64,000 nucleotides of DNA, from the NCBI GenBank assembly GCA_963782595.1, contig CAWAKJ010000005.1:620001-684000 (forward strand), given 5' to 3'. The DNA is from JAMQPK01 sp963782595 (GTDB lineage Bacteria > Acidobacteriota > Vicinamibacteria > Vicinamibacterales > JAMQPK01). The translations under genes were made by a program, and so were the position numbers. Below the pieces are notes generated by a model. The model saw nothing but the letters and a program-made list of their open reading frames with translations, ran no database searches and was not told the origin of the DNA. Each line of letters begins with the position of its first letter. Position 1 is the first letter of the stretch. Positions 50,958 through 58,846 of the stretch are shown piece by piece.

Positions 50958-53720
50958 ATGCATAGATTGACCATGCTGCTTCTCATCTTCGGGTATGCCC
51001 TGTTGCCTGACATGACTGTCGCGCAGGGCTTGAGCGGAACACTTATCGGAACCGTGAAGGACGAACATGGCGGCGTCCTCGCGGGCGCATCGGTCCGCGT
51101 CAGCTCGCCTGCGCTGATTGGCGGCTCGGTGACTGTGACGACGGACGAGCGAGGGCGTTTGCGCTTTCCAGTTCTTGCGCCGGGACTCTACGCGCTCGAT
51201 ATCGAGCTCCAGGGATTCAAGGCCTATCACGAAACGGACATCCGAATCGGGACAGGCGCAACGATCGAGAGAACGGCAGTGCTCAGAGTGGGGGGCATCG
51301 AAGAATCGTTGGTCGTCGAGGGAGCAGGCTCGCGAATCGAAGCACGAGGCAGCGGATTCGAGACGCGCTTCGGCCCTGAGGACCTCAAAGCCATCCCGGT
51401 GCGGCGATTCAGCATGTTCGACTTCATCAGGGCCGCGCCTGGCGTGTCTCCCACATCGCCCGGAAACGGTACGACCAACAGCGTGTCCGCCTTCGGGTCG
51501 GGCACAAACGAGAACACGTTTCTCATCGACGGCACGAACTTTACCTGTCCGTGCAGCGGCGAGGCACGGGCCGAGCCCGGTGTCGACTTCATTCAAGAAG
51601 TACAAGTGCAGTCTGTCGGAGCATCGGCTGAGTTCGGCAACATGCAGGGCGCCGTCGTCAACGTCGTTACCAGGCAGGGAAGCGATCGCTTCTTGTTTGA
51701 CACCTCGTATTACGGGCAATCCGCCGGTCTCACGAGCCAGCCAGTTATACGTCCACTGGCGGGCGGGCAGAGCGGGTACGAGCGCGTCCGGTACCGTGAC
51801 TTCACGTCGAACCTCGGCGGCCCTGTTCTTCGCGAGCGGGTGTGGTTCTTCGCGGGATACCAGCACCTGCGCGACTACGACAGCCAGCCTGGCACCGATC
51901 CGAAATTCCCAAGAGCTTACGAGCAGGACAAAGTCTTCGCGAAGCTCACGTGGCGGCCGGCTCCCGGCATGCAGCTCATGCACAGCCTTCACCAGGAGCA
52001 CTGGGTGAATCCCGACCGGCCAACGGTGGCGACGCCATTCGACGCGACGTTGCGACGCACGGCATCGGTTCCCGCGATGACCTTCGGGCACCTGACGCAT
52101 ACGTTATCCACGAATACCGTCTGGGACGTGCGCGTCGGCCGGTTCGTGTGGGAACAGAAAAATCTTCCGAGCACGGGCAGTTTGACGACGCCGAGCCGAT
52201 TCGACCGGGTGAGCGGCATAACCAGCGGTGCGCCGCAAACATTCGGCGGATTGACGCTCAAGCGCACGACCACCAAGGCCACTCTCAATCACTACCGGCC
52301 GGCGATGTTGGGCGCCGATCATCAATTGAGGATCGGCACGCAGGTCGAAAAGGGGGAGCACTTCCAGCCCTCGATCATCCCGAGCGGCGTCAGATTCGTG
52401 GACAATGGCGGCCAGCCGTTTCAATCCATTTCGAGCGAGCCTTCCAACGCCGGCGGCGTATTCATCACGGCCGCCGGGTTCATGAGTGATGCCATCACCG
52501 TGGGGAGTTCGCTGACGATCAATGCGGGTCTGCGATTCGACCACAGCCGCGCAATTAGCCAGGATCTGCACGCGCTCGATCGGGAGGGACACGAAACCGG
52601 CGACATCGTCGATGGCCTGGGCAGGCTGTACACCTGGAACATATGGTCACCGCGGCTAGGCATCACGATGAAGCTGAGTGCCGATGGCCGCACGATGTTG
52701 CGAGGCAGCTATGGCAGATTCAGCCAGGGCGTCTTGAGTGGAGAGCTGAGTCCCTTCCATCCCGGGGCGAAGCCCACCACGACGGCCGCCTTCGTTCCGG
52801 CCACGGGCGGCTACACGAGTGTCGTCTCGGTGGTTGATCCGCGAAGGAACCTGCAGCTCGATGGCGACGTGCGTGCGCCGCGCACGGATGAGTACTCGAT
52901 TGGCGTCGATCGCGAGGTCGGTCGTCGCATGTCGGTGGCGATCGCCTACGTCCGAAAGGATGGCAGCAACTTCATCGGGTGGACCGATGTCGGCGGTCAG
53001 TATCGCGACGAAGCGCGGACGCTGCCAGACGGCCAGAGCGTGCCGGTGCGCGTGCTGGTCAATGAAACAGCCGCCCGGCGTTTCCTCTTGACGAACCCCG
53101 AGGGGTACTCGATGACGTACAACGGCCTCGTGCTGGCCGCAGAGAAGCGTCGCTCGCAGGGCTGGCAGGCATTTGGTTCGTACACGTTGTCGCGGGCCAC
53201 GGGACTGCAGGCCGCGAGCGGGGCGGTCGCCGCAGGATCGCAGATCAGCACAATCGCCGGCACGCCGTTCGGAACGTTCGGACAGGATCCCAACACGCTC
53301 ACGAACGCGTACGGCAGGCTGCCGAACGACCGTCCACACATGTTTCGCGTGATGGGCAGCGTTGATGTGCCTCGGACAGGCTTCGTGATCGCGGCCAATC
53401 TTCAGCACTTCAGCGGCAAGCCGTGGGCGGCAACGGCGCAGATTGTGCTGCCGCAGGGCGATCAGCGCATCATGCTCGAGCCACGCGGCTCGCGTCGGCT
53501 GTCGGCGCAGTCTCTGCTCGATGTGCGCCTGTCGAGGACGATTGCCGCTGGTGGCATTGGACGTATCGAGCTGCTCGTGGACGTCCTCAATGTGCTGAAC
53601 AACAGAGCGGAGGAGGGGCTCGCAACCGACAATCTCTTCAGCCCGAACTTCGGCCAGTCCTCCGTGTTCATTGATCCGCGCCGGGCGATGCTCAGCATGA
53701 GGCTGAACCTGGGCCGGTGA
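50958..53720 (+). CDS. TonB-dependent receptor 5 with carboxypeptidase-regulatory-like domain
   Basis: 920 residues, shorter than the other receptors. ATG at 50958 follows GAAGGAG; the signal peptide ends 'DMTVAQG'. Beta-sandwich 'GTLIGTVKDEHGGVLAGASVRVSS', plug 'EDLKAIPVRRFSMFDFIRAAPGVSPTSP' and 'EFGNMQGAVVNVVTRQGSDRFLFDTSYYGQ', then barrel. Unlike the other four, the C-terminus (MLSMRLNLGR) does not end in an aromatic residue, which is unusual for BAM substrates. The cupin gene just upstream may act with it. Followed by a GTCTCAACGCAAAGACG repeat. Confidence 0.93.
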   Translation: MHRLTMLLLIFGYALLPDMTVAQGLSGTLIGTVKDEHGGVLAGASVRVSSPALIGGSVTVTTDERGRLRFPVLAPGLYALDIELQGFKAYHETDIRIGTGATIERTAVLRVGGIEESLVVEGAGSRIEARGSGFETRFGPEDLKAIPVRRFSMFDFIRAAPGVSPTSPGNGTTNSVSAFGSGTNENTFLIDGTNFTCPCSGEARAEPGVDFIQEVQVQSVGASAEFGNMQGAVVNVVTRQGSDRFLFDTSYYGQSAGLTSQPVIRPLAGGQSGYERVRYRDFTSNLGGPVLRERVWFFAGYQHLRDYDSQPGTDPKFPRAYEQDKVFAKLTWRPAPGMQLMHSLHQEHWVNPDRPTVATPFDATLRRTASVPAMTFGHLTHTLSTNTVWDVRVGRFVWEQKNLPSTGSLTTPSRFDRVSGITSGAPQTFGGLTLKRTTTKATLNHYRPAMLGADHQLRIGTQVEKGEHFQPSIIPSGVRFVDNGGQPFQSISSEPSNAGGVFITAAGFMSDAITVGSSLTINAGLRFDHSRAISQDLHALDREGHETGDIVDGLGRLYTWNIWSPRLGITMKLSADGRTMLRGSYGRFSQGVLSGELSPFHPGAKPTTTAAFVPATGGYTSVVSVVDPRRNLQLDGDVRAPRTDEYSIGVDREVGRRMSVAIAYVRKDGSNFIGWTDVGGQYRDEARTLPDGQSVPVRVLVNETAARRFLLTNPEGYSMTYNGLVLAAEKRRSQGWQAFGSYTLSRATGLQAASGAVAAGSQISTIAGTPFGTFGQDPNTLTNAYGRLPNDRPHMFRVMGSVDVPRTGFVIAANLQHFSGKPWAATAQIVLPQGDQRIMLEPRGSRRLSAQSLLDVRLSRTIAAGGIGRIELLVDVLNVLNNRAEEGLATDNLFSPNFGQSSVFIDPRRAMLSMRLNLGR

Positions 53721-53722
53721 TG

Positions 53723-53832
53723 ACGTCTCAACGCAAAGACGCGAAGCCGCGAAGGTGTGACGAAACATTTGCGACTTTGCGTCTTTGCGACTGCTAATCC
53801 CTAATCCCCAATCCCTAGTCCCTAGTCCCTAG
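53723..53832. repeat. GTCTCAACGCAAAG / TTGCGACT octamer and CCCTAAT heptamer tract
   Basis: Octamer repeats (GCGACTTT, GCGTCTTT) at 53768-53793 are followed by about five CCCTAAT/CCCTAGT heptamers to 53832. The last heptamer provides the TAG stop (53829-53831) of the next minus-strand gene. Confidence 0.75.
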
Positions 53833-54644
53833 CGTTGCGGCGGTTCAGGACTGAAGCCCGGTTCGAATCCGCGAGCACGCTCTCGACGGCGCATCGGATC
53901 GGCTGTCGGATTCGCCGGCAGGATTCCAAGCCTGACAAGTTGCGCGCGGAACTCGTAGCGGATGTTCACAGTCTGCGCGGCCGTCTCCTCGAGATCCAGC
54001 CACACTTGCGTGACTTCGTGACCGGTCCGCTGGCCCATACCGGTGGCGGCGTACTCTTGATCGGCCCGCTTCGCTGAACTCGCGGCGCCGACAGCCTTTT
54101 CCTCAGCCGGGGCCGCGGACGGAGATGCCGTTGCTTGGCGAGCGCTCCCCTCGTTCGACGAGTCGCGCGTGATCGTCGTCGACACGCGTTCTTTGAAGAA
54201 GACAGCCGAGATGACGCCCAGGTTGGCGGTCCTGCCGAGTGCCTGCCCGTACGAGTTCGCTTCGGTCGTAAATTCGAAGCGGCGTGCTTCCGTGCGGCTT
54301 GTCTGCCACCCGCTGATCGTGATGGTCTGATACGGGTCGAGGACCCATTTACGCGCAGTGGCCACGGGCGTATGACGCGCATCGATCGTGTTGAGACCAT
54401 CGACCGAGAGTGCCACAGCTGCGCGAACGGGGAAGGGGTTGCGCAGCCGAATCGCATACTCCCGTCCCTTGACCGCCTCCACGTACCAGCGCCCATCATG
54501 GGCGTAACGCCGTTGGGGGGCACCGTTGACGAGAATCTCTACTTCTGCGGTTTGATGACGCATCGATTGAGCTGACGTCACTGCGTACGGGACGGCCGAC
54601 AAGGCGAGACCGGCAACCATCAGACTGACGAAACTGTGACTCAT
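53829..54644 (-). CDS. Secreted protein of unknown function
   Basis: A 271-residue exported protein; ATG at 54644 follows AGGAGG and starts a signal peptide (MSHSFVSLMVAGLALSAVPYAVTSAQS). The core has beta-rich segments 'AEVEILVNGAPQRRYAHDGRWYVEAVKGREYAIRLRNP' and 'VLDPYQTITISGWQTSRTEARRFEFTT', resembling the fold of 'DUF-type' periplasmic domains that bind or decorate surface polymers, but no known family could be named. An Ala-rich disordered stretch (about residues 170-200) precedes a C-terminal strand section. The final residues and stop come from the repeat tract. Confidence 0.8.
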   Translation of the reverse strand: MSHSFVSLMVAGLALSAVPYAVTSAQSMRHQTAEVEILVNGAPQRRYAHDGRWYVEAVKGREYAIRLRNPFPVRAAVALSVDGLNTIDARHTPVATARKWVLDPYQTITISGWQTSRTEARRFEFTTEANSYGQALGRTANLGVISAVFFKERVSTTITRDSSNEGSARQATASPSAAPAEEKAVGAASSAKRADQEYAATGMGQRTGHEVTQVWLDLEETAAQTVNIRYEFRAQLVRLGILPANPTADPMRRRERARGFEPGFSPEPPQR

Positions 54645-54754
54645 GAATCCTCCTACCCTTAGAACGGGGGAGGCCGGAAATCTTGCACGGGGTGGCCCAA
54701 ATCCGTTAGGCTCAGCCAGTTCCGACAGTTCCTCCATCAAGAAAGGACACTCAT

Positions 54755-55570
54755 ATGCGCCGCATTTATGTGCCGGCTCTCGTCATCGCGCTGGTCGCGT
54801 CCTGGGGTATCACTTCTATCGTTCGCGGTCAGGCACCAGCGGCACCCGTCTTTTCGCCGACAACTGGCGATTACGCGACCGCCGACATTCGCGTTCTCAC
54901 CCCAGGTGTCGTTTTCAGTTCCGGGCTCCCCGATATCGGGGCTGCATTCGCCAAAGAAACCGGAAAGAAGGTGGGCATCAACACCGTCGGCATGGGCACC
55001 ATCGTCCAGGAGATGACGACGCGCACCCCGCCGCCCGACGTTATCGTGCTGCCGTTCCAGTTGATGACGTCGCTGGCGCTCGAGGGTGGGGTGATGGGGC
55101 AGTTCACACCGCTTGGCCGCAATCGGATGGGCCTCGCGGTGAAGGCTGGGGCTCCGAAGCCGGACATCTCGACACCCGAGAAGTTTGTGGCTGCGCTCAA
55201 GGGCGCGAAGGCGGTGATGCGCTCGAACCCCGCGTCGCGGACGATGGTGGCGACGATCATCGACGACATGTTCAAGCGGCCCGAGTTCGCCGGCGTCAAC
55301 GCGCCGCCCAGCACGAAGGGCGAAGGCGGTCAGGCGCTCGCGGCCGGTCAGGGCGACATGGCGATTCAGACGATCAGTCAGATTCTTCCGTACAAGGAAA
55401 TCGAACTGGTCGGTCCTGTGCCGAAAGAGTTCGGACTGTGGATCGACACGACCGTCGCCGTGTCGTCGAGAGCCACGCATGCAGAGGACGCGCGCGCGTT
55501 CATTCGTTACATGCTGCGGCCCGAGTCGAGCAAGGTGTGGAAGCCGCGGGGGATGGAACGATTCGAATAG
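54755..55570 (+). CDS. ModA-like periplasmic substrate-binding protein
   Basis: A 271-residue type II periplasmic binding protein with signal peptide (MRRIYVPALVIALVASWGITSIVRGQ). The pattern 'DIRVLTPGVVFSSGLPDIGAAFAKETGKKV', 'PPPDVIVLPFQLMTSLALEGGVM', 'ISTPEKFVAALKGAKAVMRSNPASRTM' and 'EDARAFIRYMLRPESSKVWKPRGMERF' matches molybdate-type (ModA) binding proteins. No ABC permease or ATPase gene is adjacent, so it is either an orphan or serves a non-transport role. Molybdate is a plausible ligand given the molybdenum enzyme at the left end, but the ligand cannot be read from the sequence. Confidence 0.85.
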   Translation: MRRIYVPALVIALVASWGITSIVRGQAPAAPVFSPTTGDYATADIRVLTPGVVFSSGLPDIGAAFAKETGKKVGINTVGMGTIVQEMTTRTPPPDVIVLPFQLMTSLALEGGVMGQFTPLGRNRMGLAVKAGAPKPDISTPEKFVAALKGAKAVMRSNPASRTMVATIIDDMFKRPEFAGVNAPPSTKGEGGQALAAGQGDMAIQTISQILPYKEIELVGPVPKEFGLWIDTTVAVSSRATHAEDARAFIRYMLRPESSKVWKPRGMERFE

Positions 55571-55623
55571 CGATCGACGCCTGACTCCCTCGGCGGCTCA
55601 AGCTGGACCAAGTCTGCTTGAGT

Positions 55624-55720
55624 CGGCCAACGCGGAAGGTGGATCTGTCTGCGACGCGGCCGGAACTTACGGTGCACGAACACGGCCGCTTGCAGACAGA
55701 TCCACCTCCCGCATGGTCCG
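55624..55720 (-). repeat. Nested palindrome element copy 8 (GGATCTGTCTGC arm type)
   Basis: 97-bp inverted repeat, core in reverse orientation (ACGGTGCACGAACACG). The rest of 55571-55816 shows no gene. Confidence 0.85.
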
Positions 55721-55816
55721 CCAAATCAGCCTTGCTCCGGCCTGCGCGAGGTGCAATCGCGGATGCGCAGCCGCCAGCACGTTCCCTCCTCGTATTAGCC
55801 ATAGTCAGTTCAAGCC

Positions 55817-56272
55817 ATGACTTCACGTTTCACACCAGGTGACACGGTGCAGACGCGCTTTGGAAAGGGCGTGGTGCGTGAGGTTCGGAACAGAGATCTT
55901 CTCTTGGTCGACGTGCAGGGGCGTTTGCTTGTCGTAACAGTAAGTGAGATTTCCCCGCTAGGTTCGGAACGCAAGCGGCCACGTGTCGCTGAGAAGGTGC
56001 GTGGAGCCGACCGCACGCCACCAAAGCGCGAGGCGCATACCAGCTCGGCCGAAATCGATCTTCACGGTCTAACGGTGGCAGAGGCGCTGCATCGGGCGCA
56101 TGAAGCATTGAACGAGACGCTACTGGCGGACTTCAGTGAGTTGCGGCTCATTCATGGTCGCGGCGGAGGACGCATTCGTGCTGCCCTCCACCGCATGCTG
56201 CGCGAAAATCCCAGCGTGCGCAAGTTCCGGCTGGATCCGCGAAATGAAGGAGTAACAATCGTCAGCTTGTAA
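55817..56272 (+). CDS. Smr-domain protein (MutS2 C-terminal-like)
   Basis: A 151-residue protein. The N-terminal 50 residues are a small beta-barrel resembling the KOW-like part found before Smr in MutS2 ('FTPGDTVQTRFGKGVVREVRNRDLLLVDVQGR'). The C-terminal 85 residues are an Smr domain with 'EIDLHGLTVAEAL' and 'LRLIHGRGGGRIRAALH', the LDxHG and HGxG motifs. Smr domains nick DNA or bind/cleave RNA, with roles in ribosome rescue and recombination. Here the MutS-like ATPase is missing, so this is a stand-alone MutS2-tail protein. The ATG has only a weak ribosome-binding site. Confidence 0.9.
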   Translation: MTSRFTPGDTVQTRFGKGVVREVRNRDLLLVDVQGRLLVVTVSEISPLGSERKRPRVAEKVRGADRTPPKREAHTSSAEIDLHGLTVAEALHRAHEALNETLLADFSELRLIHGRGGGRIRAALHRMLRENPSVRKFRLDPRNEGVTIVSL

Positions 56273-56302
56273 GGTCACGGAAACCCCATGCCAACGTCGA
56301 AA

Positions 56303-56450
56303 CTACAAGCGGCTTCAAAAGGTGTGCGAGCGGCCTGCCCACGCCGACGTTCTGCTCGCGGGCAACGTGTTTTCGAGTATCTATTGCCCGCTCCGCAGAA
56401 CATCGGCGTGAGCAGGCGTCGACCGGCGGAGGTTTTGAAACCGCTTGTAG
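56303..56450. repeat. 148-bp imperfect palindrome
   Basis: Outer arms CTACAAGCGGCTTCAAAA / TTTTGAAACCGCTTGTAG and inner arms CCCACGCCGACGTTCTGC / GCAGAACATCGGCGTGAG pair around the centre. It is a different family from the GTGTTCGTGCA palindromes. No open frame is convincing in 56273-56523. Confidence 0.75.
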
Positions 56451-56523
56451 TCCAAATTGCAGCGAGATGAGATGTTGTGAGCAGAATTTGCTATCCCTTC
56501 ACGCGACCCGTTGTTTTTGTTTG

Positions 56524-57054
56524 ATGACGATGCTACCGTCCGCCTTCGCTCGCAAATCCCACGAGCTACGGCGAGACAGGTCTCTCGATGAACGCGGAGT
56601 TATCGAAAAGGTGATGGCCGGCAAAACCCTGGAAGAACACTTTCGCGAGCAAGGCGAGCTCATGGACCGGCGGTTCGCAGAGGTCCACGCGCGCTTTGCA
56701 GAAGTGCACGCCCGATTCAACGCTCAAGATAAGCGCTTCGAAGCCATCGACACCCGTTTGGATGCCATCGATGCGCGGTTCGACTCCATAGATGCGCGGT
56801 TCGACTCCATAGATGCCCAGTTCACCGCCATCCACGCTCGATTCACCTACTTTGATGCTCGATTCACCTCGATCGATGCTCGATTTACCTCCATCGACCA
56901 GCAGTTTACGGCGGTCCACAGCCGGTTCGAGGCGATGGACGAGCGGTTCAACCGCGTTGACCACGAGCTCGGCGTGATCCGACGCGACGTGGGATTGATT
57001 CTCGCAAGGCTGGGCGACATCGGATTGACTCTGGCAAAGCTGAACGCTCCGTGA
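56524..57054 (+). CDS. Coiled-coil heptad protein (copy B)
   Basis: A 176-residue paralogue of the protein at 18653-18964. The head is conserved ('KTLEEHFREQGELMDRRFAEV'), then come about twelve heptads of RFDSIDA/RFTSIDQ type, then 'VIRRDVGLILARL'. Two 21-bp units, GATGCGCGGTTCGACTCCATA, are exact tandem repeats (about 56773-56814), showing growth by heptad duplication. ATG at 56524 (or 56530) is in the block conserved upstream of copy A; the ATG used in copy A is degraded here. Function unknown. Confidence 0.7.
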   Translation: MTMLPSAFARKSHELRRDRSLDERGVIEKVMAGKTLEEHFREQGELMDRRFAEVHARFAEVHARFNAQDKRFEAIDTRLDAIDARFDSIDARFDSIDAQFTAIHARFTYFDARFTSIDARFTSIDQQFTAVHSRFEAMDERFNRVDHELGVIRRDVGLILARLGDIGLTLAKLNAP

Positions 57055-57124
57055 GGCGGGCCGCTATCGCTTTTGGCCGGTCTTCAGGTGCAAGCCGGAT
57101 GATAATGCGGCCGACGGCACGCGG

Positions 57125-57175
57125 CTAATCCCCAATCCCCGATCCCCAATCCCTAATCCGTAGTCCGTAGTCCCC
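57125..57175. repeat. CCCCAAT/CCCTAAT heptamer repeat
   Basis: About seven heptamers (CCCCAAT, CCCTAAT, then GTAGTCC units) between the coiled-coil gene and the EF-hand gene. Confidence 0.75.
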
Positions 57176-57229
57176 GTCAGGTCGGTACGCTGTATGCACC
57201 AGACAGCGAACGGAGGAGACGGAGGAGTT

Positions 57230-58384
57230 ATGACGTACAAAATCCTTACGCTTACGACCCTCGCCACTGCGTGCATCGTCGCAAGCTTGACCACTCCGGC
57301 GACACTCGATGCTCAGCAGGCCGAGCGCATGCGGTTCGAATTGATGGACACGAACGGTGACGGTGCTGTCTCGCGGGCAGAGTGGCGCGGATCGGTCCGA
57401 TCGTTCCAAAACCACGATTGGAATGGTGACGGGCAGCTTTCGGGCGACGAAGTCCGCATCGGTGCGCAGCGCAACTCGAACTGGGAGACGGCCGATCACG
57501 CGCCCAACCGGCTCGAGCGTTATGTCAGCTGGACCGCTGCTGGCTTCACTAATCTCGACCACGATCGCAATGGCAGAATCACAGAGAACGAGTGGCACTT
57601 CGACCGCGAAACCTTCAGCCGCGTGGATCGCAATCGCGATGGCGGATTGGACCGGACGGAGTTTCTCGGCGCGAATTACGACGATGATCGCGTCGATAGC
57701 TTCGACGATCTCGACTTTAACAACAATGGCCGCGTCGAGCGATCGGAATGGCACGGCAGCACCATCGCGTTCAACGACCTTGATCGCAACCGCGACGGCG
57801 TCCTCACCCGGTTCGAAGTCGCCGGCGGTACCGAATGGGCGAACGATACGTGGGACCAATTCGCCACGCTCGACTACAATCGTAACGGCACGATCACCCG
57901 GGATGAATGGCACTGGTCGGCCGCGAGCTTCAATCAGCGCGATTCGAATCGCGACGGTAGGCTTTCTCGCAGCGAATTCGATGTCGCAGGTGGAGCGCCG
58001 GCTGCAGTCGGCACCAGCGGTGGAGCGCGAACTGTGCGCGTCAACTCTCAGGAACGCTGGGTTGACTCGGGCATCGACGTGCGCGCGGGGGACAGTATCA
58101 CCATCGATGCGACCGGCAATATCCAGATGAGCGACAACGCACAGGACACTGCGAATCCCGCCGGATCAGTGAGCGGCCGCCGGGCGCAGGATGCGCCGAT
58201 CCTGAACCAGCCCGCGGGCGCACTGATCGCGCGGGTTGACAACTATGGACCGATCTTCGTGGGCGGCCGTCGTTCGTTCGTCGCTCCGGTGTCGGGCCGT
58301 CTGTATTTCGGCGTCAACGACGATCATCTGGCGGACAACACGGGCGACTTCGTTGTGAATGTCGCAAACACGGGCCGGAGATAA
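57230..58384 (+). CDS. Secreted EF-hand protein with C-terminal PA-IL (LecA)-like domain
   Basis: 384 residues. ATG at 57230 follows GGAGGAG; the signal peptide ends 'LTTPATLDAQQ'. Eight EF-hand loops follow, residues about 45-250: 'DTNGDGAVSRAEW', 'DWNGDGQLSGDEV', 'DHDRNGRITENEW', 'DRNRDGGLDRTEF', 'DFNNNGRVERSEW', 'DRNRDGVLTRFEV', 'DYNRNGTITRDEW', 'DSNRDGRLSRSEF'. The last 115 residues look like a PA-IL domain ('WVDSGIDVRAGDSITIDATGNI', 'GALIARVDNYGPIFVGGRRSF', 'YFGVNDDHLADNTGDFVVNV'), with the Ca-site pattern NDD...DN. It suggests a calcium-dependent secreted sugar-binding protein. Confidence 0.88.
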   Translation: MTYKILTLTTLATACIVASLTTPATLDAQQAERMRFELMDTNGDGAVSRAEWRGSVRSFQNHDWNGDGQLSGDEVRIGAQRNSNWETADHAPNRLERYVSWTAAGFTNLDHDRNGRITENEWHFDRETFSRVDRNRDGGLDRTEFLGANYDDDRVDSFDDLDFNNNGRVERSEWHGSTIAFNDLDRNRDGVLTRFEVAGGTEWANDTWDQFATLDYNRNGTITRDEWHWSAASFNQRDSNRDGRLSRSEFDVAGGAPAAVGTSGGARTVRVNSQERWVDSGIDVRAGDSITIDATGNIQMSDNAQDTANPAGSVSGRRAQDAPILNQPAGALIARVDNYGPIFVGGRRSFVAPVSGRLYFGVNDDHLADNTGDFVVNVANTGRR

Positions 58385-58420
58385 CGTCACGAGGGACTGA
58401 TCGCCTGAACAGTACGTAGT

Positions 58421-58473
58421 GTCCGGCTTTAGCCGGACCCTCCATGCCCCCAACGCGGCTGCCGTGTTGGGGG
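58421..58473. repeat. GTCCGGC hairpin followed by GCCCCCAAC hairpin
   Basis: GTCCGGC / GCCGGAC (58421-58438, loop TTTA), then GCCCCCAAC / GTTGGGGGC (58446-58473, 10-nt loop). They follow the EF-hand gene and may end its transcript; no U-tract. Confidence 0.6.
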
Positions 58474-58624
58474 CCCCGGCTTGCCTGATTCCCATCGAAA
58501 CCCCGCTCCCCATCCTCAGTCCTGCCCGTAGCGCGCCAGTCTTGATTGCGGGGTTGAGCCGGCTTTGTCGCGTTTAACTAGTGACATGAATTAACGACTC
58601 AAACCCTCCCTGATTCCTCCCACC

Positions 58625-58696
58625 CTGTTCACCAAGGTGAACAGCTCCCCACCAACAAGAAAGCCCGCCGACGTCCGCTCCACAGTGGAGCGGACG
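58625..58696. repeat. Two perfect palindromes
   Basis: CTGTTCACC-AA-GGTGAACAG (58625-58644) and CGTCCGCTCCAC-A-GTGGAGCGGACG (58672-58696). Their very short loops favour DNA palindromes, such as dimer-protein binding sites, over RNA hairpins. Confidence 0.65.
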
Positions 58697-58705
58697 CGCT
58701 TGCCT

Positions 58706-58773
58706 TCCAATCCCCAATCCCCAATCCCCAATCCCCAATCCCTAATCCCTAATCCCTAATCCCTAATCCCTAG
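58706..58773. repeat. CCCCAAT/CCCTAAT heptamer repeat, longest tract
   Basis: About nine to ten near-perfect heptamers change from CCCCAAT to CCCTAAT along the tract. The 462-bp region 58385-58846 holds only repeats. Confidence 0.85.
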
Positions 58774-58846
58774 TGCGTCAGTGAGTTAAGAGTGTGACCT
58801 GACCTGTCACGGCTCGTCCATACACTGTCAGAAAGGAGAGTGCTGA

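Noticed and set aside
58706..58773. CRISPR array
   Set aside because: Units are 7 bp and contiguous, with no spacers and no cas genes nearby; it is a tandem heptamer repeat.
58706..58773. Telomere-like repeat (CCCTAA)
   Set aside because: The unit is CCCTAAT (7 bp), internal and repeated at many sites between bacterial genes; nothing suggests a chromosome end.
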